Assembly: GCA_054601695.1 (NCBI GenBank)
Contig: BAAHQB010000181.1
Coordinates: forward strand, 124,001-188,000
Source: Amorphochlora amoebiformis
Lineage: Eukaryota; Cercozoa; Chlorarachniophyceae
Direction of reading: 5' to 3'
DNA length: 64,000 nucleotides
Below are positions 1 through 56,559 of the stretch, piece after piece. Each line of letters opens with the position of its first letter. The stretch's first letter is position 1. The notes beneath the pieces were generated by a model. It did no database searches and had not been told where the DNA came from. It worked only from the letters and a program-made list of their open reading frames with translations. A program made the translations under genes and the position numbers.

Positions 1-15
1 ACACACAAATATATA

Positions 16-56
<41 letters not shown>

Positions 57-69
57 TATATACGAATAG

Positions 70-249
70 ATTCTAAGTAAGCATTTTGATCGGTTTGGCG
101 CTATCACGAGGGTCAATATATTTCCAAGCTCTCAGGTATATATATATATTATATTATATATATATATATATATATATACATATATATCTTTTCAGCGCGC
201 AGTGGTCTGGTTCGCCCAACCTTCCCAAGCTAAAAATGCAGGTATATTA

Positions 250-306
<57 letters not shown>

Positions 307-1007
307 TGTGTGCGTATGTATATGCAGATATCTTATCATGTATATCTTTTACGTTTGAACGTGTAGATATATGTATAATATACAATGTATATACATCAAT
401 GAATTATATATATATATATATAATATTTATATAGTACACATATATATATATATGTGTATATGCTGAAAGCATACACGTACACATATGATCCATGCATATC
501 TACCCATCCAACGATACAACACACGCTACCCAACCCTTCCCATACACACATACACACACACACACACTTCCATCCATATCACACACACACACACACACTA
601 CCAAAACAAGCTCACACTTTCCCTAAATCCCAGCAAACAGCACGTATCACGTCCTCGGCAATCCCAAAATCAAAGTCTCGCTCGACGAATACGACCCAAC
701 CCCCGACCCCAAGCCGAACCGGAACCTAACTATCACCACGCGCTCTGAGAAGAAGGCGGAAAAAGCAAAGAAGTCTGGGAACAAAACTGGTCGGACGAGG
801 AAGCGAAGGGTGATTGTGGAGGCAGAGGTACATTTATAGGTATTTTTCCCACAAGAGCAAGCAAAAGAGGAGATTTTTCCACAAGAGCAAGCAAAAGAGG
901 AGAGACGGGGAGGGATGTATATATTTATATTTTTATTATTTCGCGGAGAGCGAAAGTGGAGGAGGAGAGTGGAAGGGAGGGTTGTTTGGGTGTATGTGTA
1001 TGGATGG

Positions 1008-1044
<37 letters not shown>

Positions 1045-1286
1045 ATATATAATATATAATATATATATATAGAGAGAGAGAGTATAAGAAGGGTTGTTGG
1101 TGTATGTGTGGATAGAGTATATAATATATACATATATATATATATATACATATTTATATGTATATACATATGTATGTATGTATATATATATATATATATG
1201 TAGATGTCATGTAACATTCTACAGAATAAAGGGGAGAAAAAGAGGAAACAGGAGTATATATTTATATATATATATATATATATATG

Positions 1287-1328
<42 letters not shown>

Positions 1329-1382
1329 TGTAACATATGATTCTACTAGGAACGAAAAGAGAGAGAAGATATATATACATGC

Positions 1383-1415
<33 letters not shown>

Positions 1416-1442
1416 GTGTATATGCATATAAACGTATATTAT

Positions 1443-1484
<42 letters not shown>

Positions 1485-1548
1485 ATATATATACATACAG
1501 ATATATATATATATATATACAAATATATATATACATATATACATACAA

Positions 1549-1587
<39 letters not shown>

Positions 1588-1711
1588 TATGATTCACACA
1601 GGGAACAAAAACGAGACAGAAAAAGAGGAAGGCGGGCAGCATCGACACGGAAAAGGGAGGAGAAAGGACCCGAAAGAACGATGGAGGGTAAGAGAGAGAG
1701 AGAGAGAGAGG

Positions 1712-1767
<56 letters not shown>

Positions 1768-1848
1768 AAGAGAGAAAGAGAGAGAGAGAGAGAGAAAGAG
1801 AGAAAGAGAGGAGAGGGGAGGAGAAAAGACCCGAAAGAACGATGGAGG

Positions 1849-1918
<70 letters not shown>

Positions 1919-1963
1919 AAGAGAGGAGAGGGGAGGAGAAAGGACCCGAAAGAACGATGGAGG

Positions 1964-2010
<47 letters not shown>

Positions 2011-2096
2011 AGAGAGGTGAGAGACAGACAAATTTGGACGGACAAACAGAGAGAGAGGGGGGGAGGGAGAAACAGAGAGGAGAGAGAGAGAGAGAG

Positions 2097-2144
<48 letters not shown>

Positions 2145-2152
2145 GGAGAGAG

Positions 2153-2222
<70 letters not shown>

Positions 2223-2418
2223 ATAGAGAGAGAGAGAGAGAGAATGAGAGAGAGAGAGAGAGAGAGATTGTCATTGAGATAGAGAGGGAGAGATATTGTC
2301 AGAGAGAGAGAGTGAGAAAGACAGAGAGAGGGAGAGAGAAAGACAGAGAGAGGGAGAAAGAGAGAGAGAGAGGGAGAAAGAGAGAGAGAGAGGGAGAAAG
2401 AGAGAGAGAGAGGGAGAA

Positions 2419-2467
<49 letters not shown>

Positions 2468-2676
2468 AGAGAGAGATTTATATGTATAAATGAAATCTGT
2501 GCGACATTTATAACATGTGTATTGAGAGTACATATATATATATATATATATATAATATACATCATATATTTATATATATATATATATATATATAAATTGT
2601 ATCTAGGGGTTCAAAACGCTCGCGCAAGGTACTTGTTGTCAACTCAGAAAAAGAGGTATATATATATATAATATAC

Positions 2677-2707
<31 letters not shown>

Positions 2708-2730
2708 GATATATACATATATATATATAG

Positions 2731-2800
<70 letters not shown>

Positions 2801-2857
2801 ATATTTGTTGTCTAAGTGTAGTTGTCTATCTTAGCATAGTCTAGATTAGCATGTTCT

Positions 2858-2915
<58 letters not shown>

Positions 2916-3064
2916 AAAATATATATATGTATAAAAATAAATATATATATATATTATATTTATTACTCTTATTATTATATATACATGCATATACATATAT
3001 ATATATATAGTGGATATGTTATATAGGTCATGAGTCGAGACCAGCAAGAAAGCAACGGGTAAGT

Positions 3065-3129
<65 letters not shown>

Positions 3130-3304
3130 TACAGATGAACATGTAAACAATTACGTACAAATGTATACATACGTAATATCTAATATGTGATGTATACCCA
3201 TACATATATATATATTATATATATATATATATATATTATATGAATATATAGCATAGATCGGGATGTAAAATACTTGGGATGCCATATTGCATTACTCTAA
3301 TAAT

Positions 3305-3354
<50 letters not shown>

Positions 3355-3435
3355 TTTAGGTATAAAATATTAAATAGGGGAGTAAATAGTAGGAATGCTT
3401 ATGTACTTGCACAAGCTGTGTATGTATGTACCTAA

Positions 3436-3518
<83 letters not shown>

Positions 3519-3670
3519 CTATACATATTGATATATAAGTATGTATATATATATATATACTTTTTTTTTATTATTTATGTATATATGTATTTATAAATGG
3601 AAGAGCGTAAACACTTGGAATGCTTTATTAATGTTTATATACATGTACATGTATATATATATATATATAC

Positions 3671-3703
<33 letters not shown>

Positions 3704-3729
3704 TCTTATTTATAGATGTATATATATAT

Positions 3730-3763
<34 letters not shown>

Positions 3764-4226
3764 GATCGGAACGTAAACATTTGGAATGGCTTAAAAAGAG
3801 CAACCTTAAAGTCAAAGATCTTCTCAATCAAATACAGGTATCTATACATAATATACGTATATCTATTTATAATATACGTATATCTATATATGTATGTACA
3901 GATATACGTATATAATATATATACTATATATCTGTGTGTAAATTATCATATCTAAATGCAACCTTAAAGTCAAAGATCTTCTCAATCAAATACAGGTATC
4001 TATATATAATATACGTCTATCTATTTATAATATACGTATATCTATATATGTATGTACAGATATACGTATATAATATATATACTATATATCTGTGTGTAAA
4101 TTATCATATCTAAATGCAACCTTAAAGTCAAAGATCTTCTCAATCAAATACAGGTATCTATATATAATATACGTCTATCTATTTATAATATTCGTATATC
4201 TATATATGTATGTACAGATATACGTG

Positions 4227-4276
<50 letters not shown>

Positions 4277-4416
4277 ATATATCTGTGTGTAAATTATCAT
4301 ATCTAAGTGCAACCTTAAAGTCAAAGATCTTCTCAATTAAATACAGGTATCTATATATAATATACGTATATCTATTTGTAATATACGTATATCTATATAT
4401 GTATATACAGATATAC

Positions 4417-4474
<58 letters not shown>

Positions 4475-4597
4475 TATATATATAAATATATATTATATAT
4501 ATGTGTGTAAATTATCATATCTAAATGCAACCTTAAAGTCAAAGATCTTCTCAATCAAATACAGGTATCTATATATAATATACTTGTAGACATATTT

Positions 4598-4694
<97 letters not shown>

Positions 4695-4715
4695 ATGTAT
4701 AAACAAGTAAAAATG

Positions 4716-4755
<40 letters not shown>

Positions 4756-4863
4756 AAACAGGACACAAGAACCTCCTCGAGTGTAAAAGAAGAACTAAGA
4801 GGAAAAGTAAGAGACCTCATGAAGCAGATAGATAAGATAATGCGGAAACTTAACTTGAAGTGA
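70..4863 (+). CDS. RRM-domain RNA-binding protein, 5' truncated, 8 exons visible
   Basis: Exons: 70-135, 196-241, 634-827, 1602-1687, 2607-2655, 3027-3058, 3765-3837, 4762-4863 (648 nt, phases continuous, stop TGA 4861-4863). The first three encode most of an RNA-recognition motif: helix 1 and strand 2 ([16 protein letters not shown]), an RNP1-like strand 3 ([15 protein letters not shown]) and strand 4 ([10 protein letters not shown]). The first RRM strand and the start codon lie off the left edge. A Lys/Arg-rich region follows (exons 3-5, many KK/KR pairs, likely nuclear), then a Leu/Lys-rich helical tail ([19 protein letters not shown] and a final exon ending in KLNLK). The layout resembles RBM26/27-type proteins, but that is only a guess. 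Family assignment to RRM is firm; orthology is not. Introns carry GA, TA and exon-edge repeats. Confidence 0.8.
836..1600 (+). repeat. Intron with (TA)n and partial upstream copies of the next exon
   Basis: The intron before exon 1602-1687 holds (TA)n and several islands resembling the 5' part of that exon with its acceptor: around 1209-1258 (TTCTACAG then an AAA/GAG-rich stretch) and 1330-1372 (CTACTAG then GAACGAAAAG). A 31-base unit also repeats twice near 848-900. Confidence 0.6.
1690..2478. repeat. (GA)n microsatellite block with two exon-end copies
   Basis: Almost pure GA/GAAA sequence. Near 1808-1858 and 1918-1967 it carries copies of the end of exon 1602-1687 (GACCCGAAAGAACGATGGAG), the second with its donor GTAAGAG intact. 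Near 2012-2058 lies a motif starting GTGAGAGACAGACAAAT that also occurs in the (GA)n block at 45.9-46.95 kb in another gene. Confidence 0.85.
3840..4570 (+). repeat. Four tandem copies of an exon 3' half plus donor
   Basis: Downstream of exon 3765-3837, copies near 3955-3995, 4115-4153, 4306-4345 and 4527-4565 repeat the last ~40 nt of the exon with its donor (CAAATACAG then GTATCT) and the same start of intron. Spacing grows from 160 to about 220 bases as (TA)n stretches lengthen between copies. The copies differ by only a few bases. Confidence 0.9.
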
Positions 4864-5345
4864 CCTCATGAAACTTAACTTGAAGTGACCTCATGAAACT
4901 TAACTTGAAGTGACCTCATGAAGCAGATAGATAAGATAATGCAGAAACTTAACTTGAAGTGACCTCATGAAACTTAACTTGAAGTGACCTCATGAAACTT
5001 AACTTGAAGTGACCTCATGAAGCAGATAGATACTAGAGATAAGATAATGAGGAAAAGTAAGAGACCTCATGAAGCAGATAGATAAGATAATGCGGAAACT
5101 TAACTTGAAGTGACCTCATGAAACTTAACTTGAAGTGACCTCATGAAGCAGATAGATACTAGAGATAAGATAATGAGGAAACTTAACTTGAAGTGACCTC
5201 ATGAAGCAGATAGATAAGATAATGCGGAAACTTAACTTGAAGTGACCTCATGAAGCAGACTTGATAGACTAGATAGATAAGATAATGCGGAAACTTAACT
5301 TATGAAGCAGATAGATAAGATAATGAGGAAACTTAACTTGAAGTG
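4864..5345 (+). repeat. Tandem copies of the last exon end in the 3' flank
   Basis: After the stop at 4861-4863, blocks containing CTCATGAAGCAGATAGATAA and GGAAACTTAACTTGAAGTGA recur about ten times, in varying combinations and without (TA)n. They repeat the last ~50 coding bases, including the TGA. Confidence 0.9.
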
Positions 5346-5872
5346 ACGCCAACAGATAGCGTATAGGCAGCTAGGGCTACGGCAATCAAGTGATCAGGAA
5401 ACTCCAGAAACTCAACTTCAAGACCTAGCCTCAAGAGTCACCTATCTCTAGGACCTCGACCTCCCACTAGCAACTTAAGTTAATCGGATACTACTAGAGT
5501 CTAGTTGGCGGCTAAATTAATGCACGTTCGAGGTATCAATCATTATGGTTCAGTTGAAATTTATGAACTTACTAAGTCTATAGTAAGTCCAACTCTGATC
5601 ACTATGATTTTGAATCAAGCTAGACTCATATATAGAAAACAAAACACTATAGTAGATAATCACAGATAAATTCTAGTCATTATTCTCAACCTACAGGATA
5701 GTGAGATTCTGAATTCACTTGTAACTTAATTACTAAAATTACCCACCCACAGTGTCACTCTTATAGGTCACACTGGTCACTGTAGCCACGTGACTCGAGA
5801 CAATGTCACAAATTCCATGGACGATTCCGATCCCGGTCGCTGATATTTCTCTTCCTCCTGGCAGAAGATAGA
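5346..5872. other. Unique intergenic stretch, no gene seen
   Basis: A single-copy stretch between the RRM gene and the tRNA. It has short CTAG-containing words and no microsatellite. I see no exon that I can support. Confidence 0.5.
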
Positions 5873-5944
5873 AGATTCGTGGTCTAGTGGTAAGACACAC
5901 GCCATTCTGCGGCGTGGATCCGGGTTCGAACCCCGGCGAGTCCA
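5873..5944 (+). tRNA. tRNA, probably tRNA-Arg (UCU)
   Basis: A cloverleaf can be folded: acceptor strands 5873-5879 and 5937-5943 (first pair mismatched), D-stem GTCT/AGAC around an AGTGGTA loop, anticodon stem ACGCC (5899-5903) with GGCGT (5911-5915) around a 7-base loop ATTCTGC, and T-arm CCGGG-TTCGAAC-CCCGG (5920-5936), discriminator A. The A-box (TGGTCTAGTGG) and B-box (GGGTTCGAACCC) match RNA polymerase III internal promoters. With T at position 33 the anticodon reads TCT (Arg). One extra base sits between the D- and anticodon stems, so the isotype is less certain than the call. There is no intron. Confidence 0.75.
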
Positions 5945-6065
5945 GTTTGGGAGGTCAAGTGACGAGATCGTTCTAACGGTCGCACGCACAGCGGTGCCGT
6001 GCGCTCAGCGGTTCTCTGTTTCAAAGACTAAAGTTGGATCACTTGCTGAGCGCTAATCTGACACA

Positions 6066-6195
6066 CCGTGACCTCCCATTTTTTTTGCAACTCTGTGTAT
6101 TGCGACCCCGTGACCCTCCCATTTTTTCGCAACTCTGTGTATTGCAAACCCGTGATCTCCCATTTTTTTGCAACTCTGTGTATTGCAAAACAAGC
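6066..6195. repeat. Short tandem repeat, about 3 copies of ~45 bases
   Basis: The unit contains CTCCCATTTTTTTGCAACTC and TGTGTATTGC and occurs three times in a row. Read on the minus strand each unit looks like AATACACAG, then AGTTGCAAAAAAATGGGAG, then a GTCACGG or similar, so it resembles the exon-edge duplications seen elsewhere, but no parent exon is recognised. Confidence 0.7.
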
Positions 6196-6232
6196 GTATT
6201 TTCTTACACCATACTATACACACATACACCCA

Positions 6233-6237
<5 letters not shown>

Positions 6238-6279
<42 letters not shown>

Positions 6280-6312
6280 GTTTATATATATATATATATA
6301 TATGTAATATGC

Positions 6313-6381
<69 letters not shown>

Positions 6382-6395
6382 CATACATTTACATA

Positions 6396-6436
<41 letters not shown>

Positions 6437-6514
6437 TACATAGATACTTTATAAATAAATATATATTTATACATATTATGTACATCCCACCCATGTGTAT
6501 GCAACATCACAAAC

Positions 6515-6613
<99 letters not shown>

Positions 6614-6617
6614 GATG

Positions 6618-6711
<94 letters not shown>

Positions 6712-6780
6712 AAGTAATATATAATAATAAATAATATATATATATATATATGTATGTATACATATATGTATAACTACACT

Positions 6781-6815
<35 letters not shown>

Positions 6816-6847
6816 TATATATGTGTATATATATATATATATATGTG

Positions 6848-6879
<32 letters not shown>

Positions 6880-7177
6880 ATGTATCTTATAATATATTAT
6901 ATATATATATATATGTGTGTATATGTAATGTATATAATATTATAGAATATATAATATAATTTCATAAATATATTTGCATTACGCATGTACGTAATGTGTA
7001 TATCTTCATATATATATATATATATACACACACATATATAATATGTATATATATTATGTATATAAATATATGCATATACATATACATATATATATATATA
7101 TATACGTATACATATATATAAATTATCTTCTATATCTACACTGTATAAATATTTTTACATGTAATATCATGATGTAC

Positions 7178-7230
<53 letters not shown>
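6238..7230. repeat. (TA)n-rich intergenic block ending in (GA)n
   Basis: Long (TA)n runs with TATG/TATAA interruptions and a (GA)n run at 7213-7249. No coding island is seen. Confidence 0.85.
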
Positions 7231-7256
<26 letters not shown>

Positions 7257-7419
7257 TAAATTGCATACTACGAAAGCATCTATATACATATATATTTAAC
7301 AATGTTAATCTATATTGAAATGTATTTACAAATATATATATAGATTTCAAAATAATTTCTAATTTTGTCATTGTATATTTATATATATATATACATATAC
7401 ATATATATATTATAGATCT

Positions 7420-8110
7420 ATCTTAGATAATACCGTTGTAGTATCTAGATATATCTATTGTATCTTCGGTTATGTCAGAGGTTAACTTATATCTAGTATA
7501 TAATTGCGAGACGCCAATAACAGTAATCTAGGTAATATACTAATAGTCATGCTATCATAGGCTAGTCTAGCAGTTTATCGTAAGTCTAGCAACTAGGCCT
7601 AGCTCAGCATAATACATGATAATTTAAAATTCTGTATGATGTCTAGATCAATATTATGTCGCGACATCTACATGTTACCGTGAGACATTTTTTATATCAT
7701 CTACGTAAGTAAACCCTAGTAAGCGTACATGTTATAACGCTATGGATATTTGATTTTTATACGGTGTACTAAATTCCGAGATCAAATTAAGACGTACTTA
7801 ACGACGTTAACTAGCTTAAGTCAGTTTAACTTATGAATTTTTACTCTTGTCTAGCTTGTTTACGATTGTTTACTCATATAAACCTATTGACACATATACA
7901 TATATTTTCACGAAGTCTGTAAGTATAGACCATTGTCTAGATATAACCGAGCTACACTTGGGATTTTAAATAAATTATTGTTATAAAAAACGAATAATTG
8001 TTGCTACGTTTAAGCATTTATGCAGCGCCGGCTATATACATCTGGATACAGTACTTACTGTCTGGTGTTTCCGTGTACATGCACGCTCAGCGATTCGATG
8101 ACGTTGAAAA
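7420..8110. other. Unique AT-rich 3' flank of the phosphatase gene
   Basis: About 690 bases of non-repetitive sequence immediately beyond the phosphatase stop codon (8111-8113, minus strand). It is probably 3' UTR plus intergenic DNA. CTAG words are frequent. No ORF or RNA gene is supported. Confidence 0.5.
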
Positions 8111-25812
<17,702 letters not shown>

Positions 25813-25888
25813 CTATTTCATTGTACTTCTGAGAATATATCCACATGCACAGTGGATATATTTTTACATTTTTGTGTAAATATATAAT

Positions 25889-25958
<70 letters not shown>

Positions 25959-26085
25959 TATATATATATATAGAGTTATACATATATATATATATATATA
26001 TATATATCTAGAGAAATACAATAAAAACGTATTTTTTGGTTCTATACTCACATATATACGCATACCCTACTGCATCCGCAACCAT

Positions 26086-26895
26086 GAATCCTCTAAGCCC
26101 CAGAATTTTCGGAAAAAATCACCAAAACCGCGTTCTCCCTTCTCCCCAAAGTGTGGTTCAGTAAACACAACCCCCCCCTGGCTTAAACAATCCTCTCCCC
26201 TTGTTCACCAGAAGAATAGTAAAAATCATCACCTCTGAACAATTTGTTCCCTTCAATCTTATATTCGTTCGCCCTGCTCCCCATCTTGATTTCGGGTGTC
26301 CTGCCGTTGTCCCCACCGGCTGGGCTTTCGCTTGAATTTGCTTGCATTGTCACTCAAAATTTTCGAGTTCGTCGGTATGCCTTGACGTTGGGGGGGGGGC
26401 GCGGGCGTGGGTGCGGGGGGCGGGAAGCGAATGTCGCGTGGCAGCGATATCGATTCTGCGTGGGAGGGGGCGATATATTATTAATTTTGGGTGGATAATA
26501 CTACTGGATATGCAAGCATATTTATGAGATATGTTGATGAGATATGTAGATATCCCGTTTCGGTTGGGCGCATCTTTGCCATTATTTGGGCCGCGAAGTT
26601 GCGCCATGCCAATACAATCCCACTCTAAAATATATTATGATAATTTGACCCATTTTAATACAGATTCACCAATCGTTTCATTCTTGGCAATTGTTTCTAA
26701 AATAGGATATTTCAACCGAGATATGTGACATATCTTTCCAAAGACAACACAAAAAAGCCGAAGAATTTTATTTTATTTTCTTGCGAAAATCTCGGCTGGT
26801 ACTCGCAGCAGCTTCGCCGGCGCGCCCCCCCCCCCCCGGTTCTCCTGTATCCTCATTACTTATCCCTGAAATTTTGGGCCAAAGTCTTTCTTCTC
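26086..26895. promoter_or_regulatory. Divergent intergenic region between phosphatase and TRAF-type genes
   Basis: A non-repetitive, GC-richer stretch with a G-run at 26388-26420 and a C-run at 26825-26837. The phosphatase (minus) and the zinc-finger gene (plus) point away from it, so it probably holds both promoters and 5' UTRs. No TATA box is convincingly placed. Short ORFs here match no family that I recognise. Confidence 0.45.
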
Positions 26896-36853
<9,958 letters not shown>

Positions 36854-37155
36854 CGCTCAACGACGTTTGTGAAACTCTCAGAATCTCTGGAAATCTCTGG
36901 AAATCTCTGGAAATCTCCGGAAATCTCTGGAAATCTCTAGAAATCTCTGAAGCTCTCTGAAACTCTTCCTCTGCATGATGTATCACTCCTCTCTTTTCAA
37001 GGGATTTTAGTTTGTCCCATACGATGGGATGAAAGCACCCTATTTTTTTTTTTTTTTACCCGTGTGGGTTTTTTTGGGAAGTATATCCATATATATTTTA
37101 ATATATATATGTATATGTATGTATATATATATGTATACATTTATTTATGTATAGC

Positions 37156-37190
<35 letters not shown>

Positions 37191-37275
37191 AATGTATCAT
37201 ATGTATATAAGTGTTTTATAGTGTATCAGATAATGTCAATTGGGTAAATTCAAAAAAAAGATGTACACTCACAAT

Positions 37276-37311
<36 letters not shown>

Positions 37312-37483
37312 TATATACAATATATATATATATATGTGTGTGTGTGCATATATATTAGAAAAAAACAGAGCTTAAAAGAGAAAGTGAAAAAGAAGAGAAA
37401 AATTAAGAGAAAAAATAAAGAATTACAAGGAAAAACCTGCAAAAATGCATTCTCCACTTCTACTCATCCCTATGTAACTATAG

Positions 37484-37530
<47 letters not shown>

Positions 37531-38530
37531 GCACCAACAATAATACATTATAAGTAACAAACTGAGGAAACTGAGGACGCTCTAACTCCATGTATAATGA
37601 CGTATTCTCCACTCTCTGGTCACTTATTCTCGGCAATATTTAAAGCCTATATACTAAGACAAGTCTCAGTAAAGCCAAACCGGACCAACCCGAGAAATTT
37701 GATATACATGTGGATCCAGCGACCAAACTAGTACTGTAGTAGTCTTCGGAATCACCCGCCAGTCACAGTTCAACTTGCTAGCTTGTTCCGCTCAAGAAAA
37801 GGCGGCCGGGCTACATCGCTAAGTTTTTTTTGTACAGATCGCGATGACAAGATCCAATCAGCTATCACTAGATCACACCGTTTGTTTACTAGTTAATCTA
37901 CCGCGTAGGATAGTAATTTTATTCAGTGTTCGATATGCACTCCTAGCTAGATCTCAGAACTGGATATTAATCTTAAAGTTAGGCTAACCTAGCTAACGTA
38001 GCGTTCCACACTCTAGACACTAGTACAGTCTAGTCGTACGGTCAGTAACCGAATTTAGCTAACATTCCAGACACCACTAGCTAATTATTTCTAGATTTAC
38101 TAGATTTGGGAGACTTGCATGGAATATTATACTACTAGACTAGTTAACAGTATCTACAGTATCTAGACATCTAGAACATCGTACTAGTCGTAGTAATACC
38201 TAGAATACCCTCAAAGTGAAAATCATTCCATGGCCGCCAATAACTACAAGAACAAGAGACTTCACTCCACCATAGATCCGTCTAGTATTGACCTAGTGAT
38301 TGACCTTAGCTCTAGTCTAGTAGTTGCCGCACGTATGCGTAGTGGAATGATACTAGTAGATCTACTAGATCTAGTAGATATTAGCTAAATTATAGTAGAA
38401 AATTTACTAGAAATCGTACGGAAATCATTAAAAAAAGGATATTTACTAGATATACCTAGAATCATTCAGTTGATTCCCTGTCTAGTAAATCCGACATATC
38501 AATTGTACAATTCTAGCCATTATAATTCGA
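36854..38530. other. Convergent intergenic region, with a decamer repeat at its start
   Basis: Near 36888-36965 the word AAATCTCTGG repeats about seven times just after the zinc-finger gene stop. A (TA)n stretch with a purine-rich island follows (37080-37560; no exon supported). From 37560 to 38530 the sequence is unique, AT-rich and full of CTAG words, up to the stop codon of the RFC gene. Confidence 0.55.
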
Positions 38531-41087
<2,557 letters not shown>

Positions 41088-41192
41088 TATGGTTTGGCGC
41101 CACGATTGTCTTGGGTGCCGATTTTTTAATTTCATGTAGATCTTTTCGGCATGAATGAATTATTGACTAGAGGGAGAAATTTCCATCGGAGA
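41088..41192. promoter_or_regulatory. Very short head-to-head intergenic region
   Basis: Only 105 bases (63 if the upstream ATG at 41151 is used) separate the start codons of the RFC subunit (minus) and the dioxygenase (plus). It is probably a bidirectional promoter with overlapping 5' UTRs. No clear core element is seen. Confidence 0.6.
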
Positions 41193-53996
<12,804 letters not shown>

Positions 53997-54575
53997 AAAT
54001 TGAAAGTCCAATATCTCTAGATATCTAGATATATACTCTGTAGATGCTCGATATAATTCAGACCGTTATTACTAGATACTCGATATAATTCAGACCGTTA
54101 TTACTAGCCAGTAGATCAATAGAGATAGGGCCAGTATATGGATTATGAATTATACACATACTCATAGAATAGATGATATATATACGATGAAATCTGATCA
54201 TTTATGACCTAGTGAACTGCTAGCTAGAGAGAAGATGATTTAAGTTCATCTGAACTCCGGATCCCAAAGTTAACTTCAACTTGGACATAAGTATCTTCAA
54301 TTCTACATTAGGATTTACTAAGTTAATCTTATACTACTAGTACGAAGTAATATTACACACTAGACATCAAAATATCATGAGGGTCGCAAGGCTCATAACT
54401 AGATGCTAAAAGAGGTATGTCTAGATGTAGATTCAAAAAAAAAAAAATTCAAATTTAATTATCTCTAGTATCTAGCTGTCTATCACTGGCTAGATCAAGT
54501 TATAAATAATAATCTCACTGCCATGCCTGAGTGCAGCGGCTTATCGTAATCCATCTGTTGGACGCAGATTGCGGA
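53997..54575. other. Convergent intergenic region
   Basis: Unique AT-rich sequence between the dioxygenase stop (+) and the SRR1-family stop (-), rich in CTAG words and free of long microsatellites. No gene is seen. Confidence 0.5.
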
Positions 54576-54698
54576 TTAATAGATGCCCATAACTGCCGCG
54601 TCCCCAGGCCGCTTGTCCCATAGGCTAATGTTTCGTGTGTGTTTGCTTCTAGTCATATGAACGAACATGGTATATATGGTCATTAATGGAATATCTTA

Positions 54699-54743
<45 letters not shown>

Positions 54744-55128
54744 CGTATGTGTACATGTATATTTTTTTTGTATGTATGCATATGTATGTGTTGGTGCTTA
54801 TAAATACGAGCATTTACATGTATATATATAATATATATATATATATGTTATACAATATATAATATATATTATTTGATATTGATGCAGCAGTAGCAATGTA
54901 TACGCGCGTATGTATGTATGTATGTATATATATATATATATAATATACATATGTATATGTATATAATATACATATGTTTATGTATATTATATACATATGT
55001 ATATGTATATAATATACATATGTATATGTATATAATATACATATGTATATGTATATAATATACATACGTATATGTATATAATATACATATGTATATGTAT
55101 ATAATATACATATGTATATGTATATAAC

Positions 55129-55183
<55 letters not shown>

Positions 55184-55314
55184 ATGTATATATCCACCTC
55201 TCTGGCAGGGTGACCGTCTGTAACGTCAAATCATTTAAAACGTTCTTAACCCTAATGTATATATGTATATATATGTATATGTATGTATATATGTGTGTGT
55301 ATCAATATATATAT

Positions 55315-55348
<34 letters not shown>

Positions 55349-55369
55349 TATGGGTAATATATTTGTGTA

Positions 55370-55437
<68 letters not shown>

Positions 55438-55556
55438 CCCAAAGCCTTCCTCTCGAATCTTCAGAGTACTGGCATATGGTACATATATATATATCTATAT
55501 ACATATATATATATATATATTATATATATATATTTGTATATATATATACACACATA

Positions 55557-55594
<38 letters not shown>

Positions 55595-55668
55595 TATACC
55601 CAAAACCTCCTCTCGAATCTCCAGAGTACTGGCATATGGTACATATATATATCTCTATATACATATAC

Positions 55669-55762
<94 letters not shown>

Positions 55763-55952
55763 CCAAAGCCTTCCTCTTTAATCTCCAGAGTACTGGCCAT
55801 ATGGCGCACATATATATACATGTATATACATATATACATATAATATATGTATATATAATATGTATATATACCCAAAGCCTTCCTCTTTAATCTCCAGAGT
55901 ACTGGCATATGGCGCGGCTTCTATAATGCAGCGTGCCTAAATATATATGTAC

Positions 55953-56029
<77 letters not shown>

Positions 56030-56227
56030 CCCTATATGCCAGTACTCTGGAGATTCAAGAGGAATATAAGTTTTTGTATGTATGCGTATATATATATATG
56101 TATGTATATATATATATATATATATGCCAAAAGCCTATATATATATATGTATGCATGTACATGTGTATGCATACATGTATGTGTGTATGCATATAATATA
56201 TGTATGCCTATATATATACATATATAT

Positions 56228-56265
<38 letters not shown>

Positions 56266-56520
56266 GTGCACATACATATGTAAATATCTATATACCTTTG
56301 GAAGAGTTAAATATAAAGGGCTTGGTTTGGGAGGATATATATATATATATAATATAAATATATACATATATTTATATATGTATATATATATGTGTATATA
56401 TTACATGTATACATACATACATACACACAAACAAATATATATATATATATATATGTATACATGTGTATATACATACATATATATATATATTTCTATATAT
56501 ACATTATATATATATGTATT

Positions 56521-56559
<39 letters not shown>

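Noticed and set aside
936-2045. Long minus-strand open frame of Ser/Leu and Tyr/Ile repeats
   Set aside because: It is a translation of (CT)n and (TA)n microsatellite with no family similarity, and real plus-strand exons lie within the same interval.
5777-5989. Minus-strand 70-codon frame
   Set aside because: It is the antisense of the tRNA and its flanks.
26350-26607. 85-codon minus-strand frame in the divergent region
   Set aside because: No recognisable domain, G-run driven composition, and it sits where the promoters of both neighbours should be.
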